Source of the DNA: Symbiodinium sp. CCMP2592 | Taxonomy: Eukaryota; Sar; Dinophyceae; Suessiales; Symbiodiniaceae | DNA length: 64,000 nt | Assembly (NCBI GenBank): GCA_905221615.1 | Contig: CAJNDT010002890.1 | Span: 1,138,001-1,202,000 of the forward strand | Direction of reading: 5' to 3' | In this document: piece after piece, positions 42,196-54,000 of the stretch | Layout of the letters: each line of letters starts with the position of its first letter | Position numbering within the stretch: position 1 is the stretch's first letter | Made by a program: the position numbers and the translations under genes | Notes under the pieces: model-generated | Databases searched by the model: none | Told to the model about the DNA's origin: nothing | Seen by the model: only the letters and a program-made list of their open reading frames with translations

Positions 42196-42539
42196 AGGTG
42201 CATCCATCCCCATTGCTTTTGCCGTCCTTGTTTGGCGTAGTGTCGTAAACCTTCTTTCCTCCTGCTGTCTGCAACGTCGAAACTGCTAGACCCTGAACTG
42301 GAATCAGCAAACACCCTGAGCCCCATAATTCATAGGTTCCCAACCCCAAACATCCCAACGTGTTTCTGTGGTTTAAGGTTTTTGCCTGATCAAACACATA
42401 TACAACCCTTATCAAACTGAAACAGACACCTGAAATACCAGAGAGATTGAAGGTAATTTAAAGGGGTCCTGCATTTACAAGGTCATGTGGGTGCAGTAAA
42501 GAGTAGTTGGGGTAGTTGCTGGGTGTTTCAGGAAATCCA

Positions 42540-42782
42540 CGAACAAGAGAACCCCCCACCCTATAACATACAACCTCAAATCCTGAGACTCAGAACCCCA
42601 AACGCCAAATCTCGAAACCCCAACCTACAACCCAAATCTTACATACTAACCCCCTTGCAAACCCTAACACCTAAACCCTAAAGCCCATATCGTAAAATCT
42701 CATTTCGAAACCCTAAACCCTGAAACTGAAACCCTAAACCCAAAACCGTCAAACCCTAAACCCTCAGACCTTAAATCCCTAA
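42540..42782. repeat. Degenerate telomere-like stretch
   Basis: CCCTAAA-related units diluted with other sequence; best at 42700-42780. Confidence 0.7.
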
Positions 42783-43243
42783 GCTCTCATATGAAGAGAT
42801 CCCAAAGCCCTCAAACCTGAAATCCTAAACGCGGCGCAGGGTGGTCGCCCGCGGCGTCGACCACGGTGACCTCCGGCTCGTTCTCGGACCAGTCGACTTC
42901 CGAGGCTTGTTTTGTTCCCAAAGGGCCCTAGGTATTGTCGTGGAGAAAGGATTCCCAAATCAAAACAAGGATTCCTAACATAGAAACCCGACATTTTACG
43001 ATATAGGTACTAAGGACCCTTTTGGGTTTGATTGTCTGCTTCAGAGTTTAGGGCTTAGTGACTTAGGGCTTTTGGGGTCTGGACTTTGTGGCCTTGCGGT
43101 TTAGGGCCTGCGGTTTTGGGGTGTAGCATTCGGGGTTTAAGGTTTAGAATTTCGGGTTTGGGGTTAGGGCCTTCAGGGTGAAGCGCTTCGGGGTATTCGT
43201 ACAGATTTTGATAGGGCTTGACTAAACGCTTACAACCCTTACC

Positions 43244-43342
43244 CAAAGGCTCCATGTAGCTCTATAGTAGATACTTAAGCCTTAAAGGGGTCCCTATATA
43301 GGTACTTTAAGGCCTAAGTATATACTATCAACGGAGTCTATT
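43244..43342. mobile_element. MITE family 5, copy e (diverged)
   Basis: CCAAAGGCTCCATGTAGC at the left and ACGGAGTCTATTAGG at the right flank the typical inner GGTACTTTAAGGCC. Confidence 0.65.
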
Positions 43343-44849
43343 AGGGTTCTGGGCTTTTGCTTAGGCATGCGCCGGTTGTTACTGGGGGTTTTCATAGGAC
43401 TTCAATTAGGATCTTTCCATTTGAAAGGTTTGGATTTAGGGTTCTTCTGGAGGCTTCGAGGAGTTGCAGGGCCAAGTCCAGTTACCTGTGCGGTAGGGTA
43501 TTGGATTGTGGCTCTATGCACAAACCCCGCTTTACTGTAGCACGACCACCCATGGTCCAGGCAGCCATTTGGGGCTGGGCTGGTTTGGTGTTGTGCTGTT
43601 TCTTGGGATGTTGGCAAGTGTAAAGTTCAATCCAGGTGTTGAGATAGTCTGTTGCAGGGTTCTGGTTTCCGATCCCCACAAAGTCTAAGCTTCTTTCGTA
43701 GTTTATTTCAGTTGATTCTGATTGTCATTGTTAGTAACTTGTATGTCAAAGTCATTCTTCTTACCAGTATTACTGTTGTTATTACCATCACTATTATAGC
43801 AGACGCGGTCTCTGAAGTGCATATAGCACCCAGCCTTCGGAATTTAGGGTTTGTTCTTGGTTCCCGAATTATTGGCACCTGCCTCAGGGGGTTCTTCTAT
43901 GTTTTGATTCAGACTTTCACACTTGTCTAGGATATCAGAGCCCCATGCCCTAAGCCCAGCACCCCAGTTTCCGATTGGTAGCAGTTCGCCGCAGCTTAAG
44001 CACAACAGTCAACAGCTTCGGGTTGTATTGTTAGACAGGCTTTGAACACTGAAACCGCTGGCAAGGTGGCGAAAAGCAGGTACTTGTAAGTAGTACTGGA
44101 TTGCGATCTCCTTAAACCGTTGCCCTTAAATTCGAAACCTATGTCCTAAAGCCGAATATCTAGGGTTGGAGGTTTCTTCGGTTCTTTGCCTGCAAGCCTA
44201 AAGCCTTAAAGCCCACGATTCGATTCCTATAGCTGAGCAGGTTTGATGCGGTTACTTAATCTTCGGATGAGGTTAAGCTGCATGGTTTGATCTGTGTCAA
44301 GTCAGACATAGAGTAAGTGTGAGGGTATGTACATAGGTACGTTTCTGTCGGGTCCAATCAAGACGCAGTGCTTGCGAACGAAAGCTTGATCATGAAACTT
44401 ACATGTCTCGGCTCAAAGACCGCGGAGCGCGGACAGCGGGATTGTTGCTTGGTAATGTAGCATGTGCAATGCTTTCATGGATTCGGCCTGTATGTGACTG
44501 GGCTCTGAAGTACCAGACTTTAATGCTTTTGTGTTTGTTTTGTTCGTCGAAGGAACCAACATGGCATAAGAGCTTGTGTTTTTCCTAAACCACCATCAAC
44601 TCCAAGCCCTCAACCCTACCGTAACCCCGAGTATCCTACCTTTTTGAGGCCTTATATAAGGAAATCATATTAAGGAACCCTAAAAAGGTGGGTTTCTTAG
44701 GGTCCCTGACACCCTAAGAGTGGATTACTTCGAAGCTCAGGTGAGCATGCGGCCGGAAAGATTTCACTCCTTCTCCAGCCAGGGCCCCAGTTGACGAATT
44801 CAAGCCTCAACCAACACAGGCCCGAACGTAAAGCTCGTATAGCTAGTAG

Positions 44850-44963
44850 CTAGTAGGATACACTACCATTCCTGTGGGTTCCTTGCTATAGCTCTAGTAT
44901 GATATACTTACTCCAAAACCTTATTCGCATATTGAATGTCCCTATATTCAACCCGATTGATCT
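44850..44963. mobile_element. MITE family 6, copy g (diverged)
   Basis: Core GTGGGTTCCTTGCTATAG then CAAAACCTTATTCGC and AATGTCCCTATA on the right. Confidence 0.6.
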
Positions 44964-45035
44964 CGGCCCAAGCCCAGCAGGATAGCCCCAGTGAAACGAC
45001 TCCTACCCCAGCTGTCCAAGCTGCGTACGACGCCC

Positions 45036-45248
45036 CCTAAACCCTAAACTCCTAAACCCTAAACCTTAAAACCCCTAAACCCTAAACTCCTAAACCCTAA
45101 ACCTTAAAACCCCTAACCCCTAAACTCCTAAACCTTAAAACCCCTAAACCCTAAACCTTAAAACCCCTAACCCCTAAACTCTAAACCCCTAAACCCTAAA
45201 CCTTAAAACCCCTAAACCCTAAACCTTAAAACCCCTAAACCCTAAACC
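45036..45248. repeat. Telomere-like higher-order array (CCCTAAACCTTAAAAC)
   Basis: A block of CCTAAACCCTAAACCTTAAA with AACCCCTAAACTC recurs with a unit of about 36 bp. Confidence 0.9.
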
Positions 45249-45292
45249 CAGGAGCTCCAGGAATCCTCCACACATGTCCCCATACTCCTAGA

Positions 45293-45322
45293 GTCGGAGT
45301 TTCAGAAAGTAGGGTACCCGAT
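45293..45322. mobile_element. MITE family 2, end fragment
   Basis: Only GGAGTTTCAGAAAGTAGGGT resembles the family terminus; no partner end is found nearby. Confidence 0.4.
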
Positions 45323-45363
45323 GAGGTTCAGTGGAGGATCCCAAGATAGACCCTGTCCTTGTT

Positions 45364-45479
45364 CCCAGAGAGCCCAATACCCCTGAATTAAGGAATATAG
45401 CTTAACTTATAAGGGGCTTCATATTTTGGTTTATAGCTATATTATTATTCCTTAATTTAGGGGTATTGGGCTCTCTGGG
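45364..45479. mobile_element. Foldback element with ends of about 35 bp, family 10
   Basis: CCCAGAGAGCCCAATACCCC then TGAATTAAGGAATA is mirrored almost perfectly at 45445-45479. Only one copy is seen in this window. Long intact ends suggest a recent element. Confidence 0.85.
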
Positions 45480-46443
45480 TTAGAGAGATCCCCCTCAAAG
45501 GGACCCGCAAGATTCAGGACTCTCCTCCAGGTTTAGGGTCTTTAAGGTCGCGGGCTTATGTCACAGTTTGGGGTTATTGAAATCCCGAAACCCTAAACAA
45601 TAAGCCCTAAACCATAAGCCCTCAACCCTAAAGCATAAACTCTAAACCATAAGCCCTCAACCATAAGCCCTCAACACTAAATCATAAATCCTAAACCCTC
45701 AACCCTAAAGCATGAACCCTAAATCATAAAACTTGGAGTTGGAACCTCAGGTTCGCTGGTGAATGTGAGCACTACGACAGAGCTCCCACAGAGCCTTGAC
45801 AGCCCTGTGGTTTCGGGTTTAGGGTTTAGGGTAGGGTAATGAGGTAGCTATACTTGCAATTCCTTATAAACCTAGTTCAGATGCTTACAACCTTTCTACT
45901 AATCCAATATCTAGGCCTGAGTAATTACGAACAGGACTCCATACGGTTCAACTAACCATCAAGGTACAATCTACCCTAGAACCTATGTATTCGGATGAGA
46001 CAGGCCCCTATAATCTACAACGTCGGCCTTTCTCCGGAGTTAAGTGAGATTTATGGTGTTCACAGTGGTTTTCATAGGGTCCCTACGTATAGTAGTATAT
46101 AAGCAAAGAATAGGGTTTGCGATATTGTAGTAGAACTACATAAAGGCTTGAAGGGGATCGAAGTACTGAGTATTCAACCCCCCATACTACAGGAGGAGTT
46201 AAGAAACACGGCCGCGGTCTATATATTACGACCCATGATCTCGGTAGAAATGTCTGGGTTCGGCGTTGTGGGTGTAGAGTTGAGGGTCTAACTTCGGGTT
46301 TAAAGTAGCTTGGTTTTGGGACGACGTGTTCCTCAGACCTATTCCGAGATTTTGCACTTCCCTGATTTCCAACTGGCCCCCCCGAGGGTTCAGGAAACAG
46401 CAGGGGCTCGGGTTTGGGAGACGAAGTAGGGCGTTCAAGATCT

Positions 46444-46547
46444 GGAGTTTCAGAGAATTGGGGGTACCTTATTTTGGGGTCCTTATAATAAGGATCCTAC
46501 TATTATTTCGGGCACTATACTAGGGTCCCCTTATTTTGGAAACTCCC
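46444..46547. mobile_element. MITE family 2, copy f
   Basis: Ends GGAGTTTCAGAGAATTGGGG and TTATTTTGGAAACTCCC, flanked by ATCT on both sides. Confidence 0.82.
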
Positions 46548-46818
46548 ATCTCGGTACGAATGAAATTAAAAGCCCCGTAGCGATCCTTCCCTGCAAGTCT
46601 TTCGACATCCAGACAACTCCAAATGGATGTCGACGGTACAGCCCGACAAGCCTTAAACTCTGCACATGCCCCAAATCCCTAGACCCTAAACCCTTAAACC
46701 CTAAACCCTAAGACCCTAGACCCTAAACCACAACCGACGCTTTAGGTTGGCTGATGTCAACCTGGAGAGGCCAAAGTTTCATCAGGCCAGGGATCGGCTT
46801 TTGTGCATTCCCAAACCC

Positions 46819-46921
46819 TAAGGGTCCATGTACTCAAATAGTATATACATTGGCCTTAAAGTAGTCCCTCTCTAGGTACTTTGGGGTCAAAGTATAAATT
46901 GTTTGGGGACATGGACCCTTA
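46819..46921. mobile_element. MITE family 5, copy a (103 bp)
   Basis: Best copy: TAAGGGTCCATGTACTC and GGGGACATGGACCCTTA with TA borders. Confidence 0.88.
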
Positions 46922-47084
46922 GAAAAAGATATCCCGAGTCTTAGAAATTACGAGGTAGGATTGTGGGACATTTCCTATTTTCCTTATTTGGGTTTATAAG
47001 GGGCCCTATAAACATTTTTCAGGGTGTTTAAAGACAAAGGCCAACCCAGATTATGATGACGGCTTGTGCAAGTAGCCCCCTAAA

Positions 47085-47196
47085 ACCTGCCCTAAACCCT
47101 AAACCCTAAACCCTAAACCTTAAACCCTAAACCCTAAACCCTAAACCCTAAACCCTAAACCTTAAACCCTAAACCCTAAACCCTAAACCCTAAACC
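47085..47196. repeat. Longest clean telomere-like array (CCCTAAA x 15)
   Basis: Fifteen or so CCCTAAA units, with a CCTTAAA variant recurring every few units. It is interstitial, not at a sequence end. Confidence 0.93.
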
Positions 47197-47459
47197 ACCA
47201 TCTTAATCAGAACCCAAACTCCCCCAAACCCCAAGCCCTCAGCCCTCAAGCCCTAAGCCAGAAACCCTGAAGGTACAGGTTCTTCGGATGCATTCAGGGA
47301 CCTAGAGTAGGCCCTTATTTCCTTTTTTTTGGGTTGAGGTTCCCTTTTGAGCCCCTTTAAACCAAAAAGGGCACCCTTTTTATTCCTAGGTTACTCTTGG
47401 GTCTAGCATTGGGGTTGGAGTTGAGCATTTGGATCTTCGAGCTCTGAGTCTATACGGCT

Positions 47460-47665
47460 GTGGGTTTAGAGTTTAGGGGTTTAGGGTTTGGAGTTTAGGG
47501 GTTTGGGGCTTGGGGTTTGGAGTTTCGGGTTAGGGGTTTAGGGGTCGAGGGCTTGGGCTTTGGCACTTGGGGTTTAGGAATTAGGGTGTGGGGGTTTAGG
47601 GCTTGCGCTGTGGCGCTTTGGTTTTAGGGTTAGGGCTTTAGGGTTTAGGGTGAACTGCTTCTTTT
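47460..47665. repeat. Telomere-like patch (TTTAGGG on plus)
   Basis: Opposite orientation to the array at 47085, only 260 bp away, with many GGTTTGGGG variants. Confidence 0.82.
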
Positions 47666-47956
47666 GCAGACTCCACGTTGAGAGGGTGATAGTGGGCTTT
47701 ATTCGGTCCCAAAACTTCATCCGTGCCCGGAACCTCACACTCTAGTCTTAAAACGTCCTGACACTGCACAACCACCTCGCAGCAACATGCCCCAAGTCTG
47801 TAAATCTAAACCCCTCACTCAAAACCATAAACCGGCACTCCGAAACCCCATGAAACCAGAAAGCCCAGTCTCTCTAGAAAGAGCGGAAGGGCCGGAAACC
47901 CAAGAAATCCGAAGGCGTTCTCTCGCTGGGTAGAAAATTATGGTCCCTTTACCCAG

Positions 47957-48044
47957 CTTTGGTCAGGCCGTCCCATTCTGGTTCTGGATAGTTGGCGCGC
48001 TGGCGGCACTACTACTGCTGCTCTATAAGACGCTTGGCTTCGGG
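47957..48044 (+). CDS. Candidate single-TM exon
   Basis: Between a possible acceptor (TTTACCCAG) and a donor (TTCGGG/GTCCAG) the frame encodes P-F-W-F-W-I-V-G-A-L then A-A-L-L-L-L-L-Y-K, a clean membrane-spanning segment followed by a positive charge. Without flanking exons nothing more can be said. Confidence 0.25.
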
Positions 48045-50369
48045 GTCCAGGGGTTCAGACGAGTATGTTCGGCATGAGGGATCCATTTACACGAGTAGTG
48101 GTTTGCAAGGTCGCGCGATTGCAGGGTGTTCGGTCGGGCTGAGATTTCTGTACCTGGAGCCCTGTGATGGCTTCTTTGCGCATTTAAGTACCCGAAGACC
48201 CCATCCGCTACATTTGGCGACAACCCCTATAGTCCCGTAAAGCACCAAACCGACCCTGAAAATCTGTCGGGCTCAACCCTCAAACCGTGCAGAAAAAACG
48301 CCCTTAAGAGATGCTACAGCCTCAACCCGAAGCCCTACAGCCCTAAACTGCGAAGGCCAACCCTGAAACCCATGACCCCATGCATTCCTGTGGTCCCTCA
48401 AATCTTCAAATCTAGGCCCCAAGGCTCCGAAAACGCATTTTTGTAAGACCCGCACTCTCTAAACTCTGACACCTCAGCGTCTGCATAATGAGTTCAGCGA
48501 TATACCTTATAGAGATCTCCCTTCAGCTGTCTACATGCGTAAATAGGGCTTTTCCATTTTTCATGCTTCGAGGGCTGCGCCCCGACCGGTACAGAACCTT
48601 CTGGAAAGTCATGTGATACGCACCTTGATTCAGGGTTACAAGTAATTAGTCATAAGTATTTGTTTATCATAGTAACAACCCTGGTCACTAAGCTCCATCA
48701 TCCTCTGGGTAGGCCCCGAACCCCGCCACGTGAGGACTGTTCAGCTTCTGCGCTCTGGAAGGTCAAGCCGCAGCTTCGACACTCGCATAAAGAAGCCCAG
48801 TTGACTGCTGTAAGAGAGCTTATAGTAGCAGGTTATAACAGTTTAGGGTTTAGGGTTTACGGTATGAGAACGCTCGAGTTAGTGTAGCTGATCACCCCCC
48901 AAAAAAATGTGCTGCAAGTCCACCCTGAAGATTCGTGAAGGCCCAACCTGAGTTGTTTTGCTGGTATCGTGCCGCAGTCGAGAGAACCACTCTTTCCTCC
49001 TAGCCTCAAAGAATCAGTAAACGTAGGTATGGGGATACTTACAAGTCTAAGTGTATGAAATAGCTACTAGTAGCTACTAGGTTCCCGGACCCTAAACATG
49101 CAAGGTATATAGACAATTTTTTATGCCTCCTTACACCCTAATCCTTAAACCCGAAAGCTGCGGCTTGTTGCAGTTGAGAAGTACTGCAGGTTACGTCTGC
49201 ACAAGATTTTACAAGTGACCGTAAGTTGCTGCGAGCTATCTTAAATGCTCAGAACGGCTTAGGGTTTCTTGTTTAAGGCCGCGTGGAAAGTAATACCTTC
49301 AAAAGGGACGGCACTTGAAAGCTCAACAGTCACATGTCCTGATCGGTGCAACGTTTGTGGAAGTCTGTGTCTGCACGGATACACCCTGTACCCTCCTCCC
49401 TCAACCAGCAGTGGCGGCTCAATCCTGAACCCAGAACCTGAACCTAGGGCTCTAAGGGCTCGGATTTAAGGCTTTTGGGCCTAAACACCAGGCTTGTCCT
49501 TTTTCATGGTTCCCCCAAAAGAATAAACAGACCGGCTAGTAGACCTTCTTACCTTCTTAACTAATTCCTACTAAGGGATATAGATATAGGGCTCTGTCTA
49601 TTATTTCGAAAAGGACAAGGGTGCTAAAAACCCTACTGTATGAGGCTCTCGGTCTAGTTCGACCCTTCCGGTAAACCTGAAACCCTTAACCCGAAAACGC
49701 CGCATTCACCACCAATCCACTGCAGGAGCTGGACTTCACTTTGGCTCTCCGATCAGGCTGGCAGCTCTGAGCAAATTCTTATATAATATCGTGTAGGAAG
49801 CTTACCCCACACCCTAAACCTTTAAACCACTTAAGAAGCTTCCAGTTGGCCTCCCCGAACTAGAATGTTGAGTTGAGGCTACGAGATGCAGGGGGTTTGA
49901 GTCTTGAGGCTGAGGTTGTACGAATTTGGAAAAATGCGCTTTACCTTCTCTTTGTGCGGTTTCCCCCTAACCCTTGCATGTGTTTCGGCTTTGCAGAAAG
50001 CCCTTACGACAGGCGTGAAGTAATCGTGACAGTAAGCCCTGTCTCAAGAAGAGCCTTACATTCCTGAGACGGATCCATCGTTTTAAGATCGTTTCCACTC
50101 TCTGAAGTAGAAGAAGGGACCCGAGTCACCTTACACCCCTAAGCCTGACTATACGGATCTGTAAACACGTTACAGTGTTCACGTGCACGACCGAGGTCTT
50201 TGTTTGAGTTGAATGCGTCTGACTCTAACTGTGCCCGGCTCACTCGCTCCTCCTGAACTGAATTGAAGCTGCTTAGGAGTTGCAGGCATCAGAAAAATCC
50301 ACATGCAGCCCAAAAGGCCTACCCTCCTGATTATCATCGCTTCCCGAAAATATTCTTTCTACAAAACAG
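48045..50369. other. Intergenic stretch with weak exon-like pieces
   Basis: Possible small exons are seen at 49,269-49,400 (cysteine-containing, C-P-D-R-C-N-V-C-G-S-L-C) and about 49,997-50,031 (E-S-P-Y-D-R-R-E-V-I-V-T between TTTGCAG and ACA/GTAAGC). Neither can be linked to a gene. Confidence 0.3.
49492..49620. mobile_element. Foldback element, single copy
   Basis: CTTGTCCTTTTTCATGG is mirrored by TTTCGAAAAGGACAAG, with about 100 bp between. Confidence 0.6.
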
Positions 50370-50493
50370 GGTAGACCCGAAACCCTGTGCTGCCAGGTGT
50401 CATGTTTCTTGTGATGTTGTTCCCGCTGACGCAGCCTGCACTGCGCAATGTCAACGAGAACATCCAGATTGTGCAGCTTCGTCAAACCTGCTG
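50370..50493 (+). CDS. Candidate cysteine-rich exon beside the copia insertion
   Basis: A plausible 3' splice site (AAACAG before 50370) opens a frame with dense cysteines (K-P-C-A-A-R-C-H-V-S-C, then C-T-A-Q-C and C-A-A-S-S-N). The frame runs to a possible donor CTG/GTCTAC at 50494, three bases before the family-6 MITE starts. The exon ends in phase 0. The spacing of cysteines suggests a small disulfide-rich extracellular module. The family is not recognised and no start codon is assigned. Confidence 0.35.
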
Positions 50494-50520
50494 GTCTACT
50501 ATAGGGGCCTTAATGATTAG

Positions 50521-50699
50521 TCTTTTCGAGGAGTTACCGGGGAAGGGCCTTTAGAAGAACCTGGCTACCTAAGCTTTGGACTCTAGGCTCAACCCTGAAC
50601 TTACACCCCGAAAGCACGCAACAACTTTATATACGCTGAGCAAAAAAGGCCTGCATGTGCGTGTCATCATGCGCAGGGGCTCATGCTGAATCTCCAACA
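50521..50699 (-). repeat. 3' LTR of the copia element
   Basis: This 179-bp direct copy of the right LTR shows no differences by eye. It is preceded, in element orientation, by the polypurine tract and followed by the target duplication ATTAG at 50516-50520. It should supply the polyadenylation signal. A canonical AATAAA is not obvious, which is unsurprising for a dinoflagellate. Confidence 0.95.
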
Positions 50700-50711
50700 C
50701 TCCCCCCTTCG
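50700..50711 (-). promoter_or_regulatory. Polypurine tract (plus-strand DNA primer site)
   Basis: On the minus strand GAAGGGGGGAG lies immediately before the 3' LTR start TGTTGG. An all-purine run exactly at this junction is the expected primer for plus-strand DNA synthesis in LTR retrotransposons. Confidence 0.85.
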
Positions 50712-51095
50712 CAGATTGCGAAGCCCCGTGGGTTCCACCTCATTTGAGGTGTAAGCCCATTCAGGGTTCGTAGCCTTATAGAGCTCAAGGCCTTTTCGTG
50801 GTACAACAAAGGATACAAGGATCCGAAAGTATCGAGTTTAAAAGCCCCTTATACCCCGCGGCGCCGCCTCAAAAATCCACAAGGGAAAGGACGGATGGTG
50901 GCATGGCGAGGAGGGAAGAAAGAAGTCGAGGGCCTGACTAGCCCCGAAGGAAGGCTAAGTCCAGCCATAAGAAAGAAAGCGACACTTACAGGCCGCTGCA
51001 AAAGTCCAGGCCGGCAGGCAGCGAATCAGTTTAACGAGTTGGTGCTCGGAGGCTGTGGTAGCCTGCAAGGCACTGGTTGCCTTGAAGTCCATCAA
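50712..51095 (-). other. 3' untranslated part of the copia element
   Basis: This 384-bp stretch lies between the polyprotein stop and the polypurine tract. I see no second reading frame, tRNA-like structure or repeat in it. It presumably carries RNA packaging or 3' processing signals. Confidence 0.5.
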
Positions 51096-54000
51096 TCACC
51101 CTCCCCTGCGGCGTCGAAGTCCAGTAGGGAGATTGGTATGGAAGACCGTGCGGCCAACCACACAATCACTGCACGGAAGCAGTGATGAATGATCCCGGTT
51201 TCGGAGATGGTAGCACTCGGGATTTTGATGCCAGTGGGAGCCGCTGGAGGTAGAGTGGCTCACCAGGTCAATTGGGTGACGGTAGGTAGCTGCAGGAGCA
51301 GCTGGAAGAACAGGAGGAAGAGGAGCGTAGTCCTCAGGATTGGTATTCACTCCGATGGATCGAAGATTCGAAGTGGATCTAGAAGATAAGGAGGCTCCAC
51401 CGGGAAGTCGAGCACCGATGGAGGAGGACGAATCCCTGGGAAGTCGAGCACCAGGGACTGGCAACTGTGTGGAAGAGGAAGGCGGGGTGCTTGCGGCAGG
51501 CTGCTGCGTGGTCCCAGAATCGGGCGAGGAATGCACATCCAGAACCCCGGGAAATCGAGCACCGAGGCCTGGGAACACGTACGCAACTACGCCTAAGAAC
51601 CTCCTAAGGAATGACCTAAAACCCTCGTAGGCTAAGATCACAACCGTAAGGTACACTATAACCCAACCCCAACCCTCAGGCTCAGGAGAGCCTTGCCCTT
51701 TCAGAAGCAGGGCACAGCATGCCAGCACTGCAGCTAGCCGCAACCTACAATCCTCAGACGGATTCTTAACCCCTAAAAACGGCAACATGTCGCCGAACTT
51801 TGAGGCTGTCATCGCCTTTGTAAGGATGTCGGCGGGCATCAGCAAGCCGCTTAAGTGATAAACCGTCCAAACACCATTTTCGATCCTTTCACGTAGGGCA
51901 TGGGACCTAAGTCTTAAGTGGCGGGATCTCCAGGAAGTTGGGGGGCCGCTTACAATGCTTATTGCTGAAGAATTATCTCCGAAGAGGGATCGAGTAAGGG
52001 GCTCTGGAAAGATCTCCCCAATCAAGGCCTCAACAGCTTCAGCTGCTTGCGCAACACAGACGTAGCTGATCAGCTCGCTCTCAGCGGTTGACAGAGCAGT
52101 CAGCGTCTGGCGGCCAGATTCCCAGTGGAGCGGAGCTCCAGCCCAGCACACTAGCAGACCCTGGTGGGATCTGCCTGAACTTGGCCCAAAAGAGGCGTCT
52201 GCAAAAGCATGCAACGTCGTTTCAACGACGGGCCTCGGATACTGTTGAGAGGCCCCACAGTCTCCAGGAGGAGGGCCATACACAATGCACTGGGAGGGTG
52301 AAGAATTCAAGAAACGCAACACTCCCTGCCCAATGCTTAGCGCATCCTTTGGCCTCTTGGTGGTCAACTGTGCCATGCGGCTGACTGGAAAAGACAGCTC
52401 GGGGCGCGCTCGAACTGAGAGCCACAGTAGCTCACCAGTTATGCTTTGAGCGGCCTTAACCGCTTCCGGATCAACCGGGTCATCACGGCTTTCGCCATCA
52501 TCGAAGTTGGCTGACCACGCGGCACATGGAGACTTGGCACTCCCCTGCACGTTGTGCCTCTTCAAGAGTTCCTTGATGTACTTGGTCTGCCCAATCAAGA
52601 GACCATCAGCAGACTCCGAAATCTCAAGACCGCAATATTCAACTGGGCCATCTTCAGTATGCGTAAATGCGCTGCACTCCCATGTGGCCTTGATTTTTTC
52701 AAGAAGAGCAGATCGCTCCGACCAGGGTCCCAACACTAGGAGGTCATCGACATACCAACACATCAAGGCAACAGTCTCGCCGCAAGGGGACTTGACGAGC
52801 CAAATGTTGGGGTCCGCAACGCACTGTTGCAAGCGGCGGTTCTCGCCATCAACGGTCCAGGTCAGGACTCTGCAGGTTTTGTCCCGGAGGCGGGACCAAG
52901 CACGAGGGGAGGTCTGGAGTCCATAAAGAGCACCGTGGACTCTCCACTTGTAGCCCCTCGGGATAACTCCCGCGGCATACAGCACCTTAGGTGGATTGCA
53001 GATCAGATACTCTGCCTCCTGCTCATCAAGAGGAGCGTTGAGGAAGGCAGTCTTGACATCAGTTCCTGAACCACCATGCTTCCTCATGCCCGCCCATCTC
53101 AAGGCAGTGCGGATCGAAAGAGAATCCGCTCCTCCGGCATAGAAGGACTCTGCCGCCCTTTCCTCGGACCACTTTTGAAAATTGCCGCAAATTACAGCTC
53201 TATACTTATTTCTCTTAGTGGATCCGGGAGCTACAGGGGGCTTTTCAGTGGCAACACCCCGGCCGGGGAGGATCTCTACATCTTCACCATCTAAAATCCA
53301 TTTTTCAACTTGACTATCTGCCACAAGCTCAACAGCACCCTTCGAAATCAAGGAATCGCACTCTGCTTTCATGGCATCACGCCATTCATGCAGTTTCTCA
53401 CGGACTTCCTCATTCGAGACGATGCGGGTATGCAGCAAGGGCTGAGACTCAAGATGTTCTGCTGCAGGGGCAGCGGCACACACCCTCCACGAGGAGGAAC
53501 TGACAGGCTCATCGCAGCCATACAGGCGCGCAAGTTCTAGATGCCAGCCCAACTCATTTCGAAGGGAGGAAGCTTCGCGCATCGCCTGCAAGGTGATAGG
53601 GTCAACTGGGCCTTCGGAAGAAGCGCCCACAACAGATCGTTGCAGTGACTTCAAGAAATGCGTCACTGCTTGGTGCATCTGCTCATATCCCTGAGTCACC
53701 TGACTCCAAGATTCCTCTGCCGGGAGGTCTGCTTCCTCTTCACCTGAGTCATACTCATCTGGAAGCAACTTCGACACACCGTCTCCAGGAGAGGGTTCTC
53801 CGATGACGGAAGACGACGACAGAGGCTCAAGGTCCTGGATTGGCATATTCACCCATCTCAAGCTTAGAAGATCCGAAGAAGTTAACTTTTCAAGAGATCT
53901 AGGGGTGTAGCCCAAAACCAGGATTTTATCTCCTTCCCAACTTCCAGACTTATGGAGATCACGCGGGGGGAAACTAAGCCAGGCATTTGGCGGAAGAGGC

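Larger units (their letters stand above)
41980..47950. other. Intergenic stretch with MITEs and telomere-like arrays
   Basis: No supported gene outside the listed repeats. A TTATTACCATCA-type simple tract lies at 43,710-43,800. Open frames at 43,357-43,930 and 44,403-44,588 are unsupported. Confidence 0.5.

Noticed and set aside
47085-47196. A true chromosome end
   Set aside because: The array is short, internal and followed by further unique DNA and oppositely oriented arrays.
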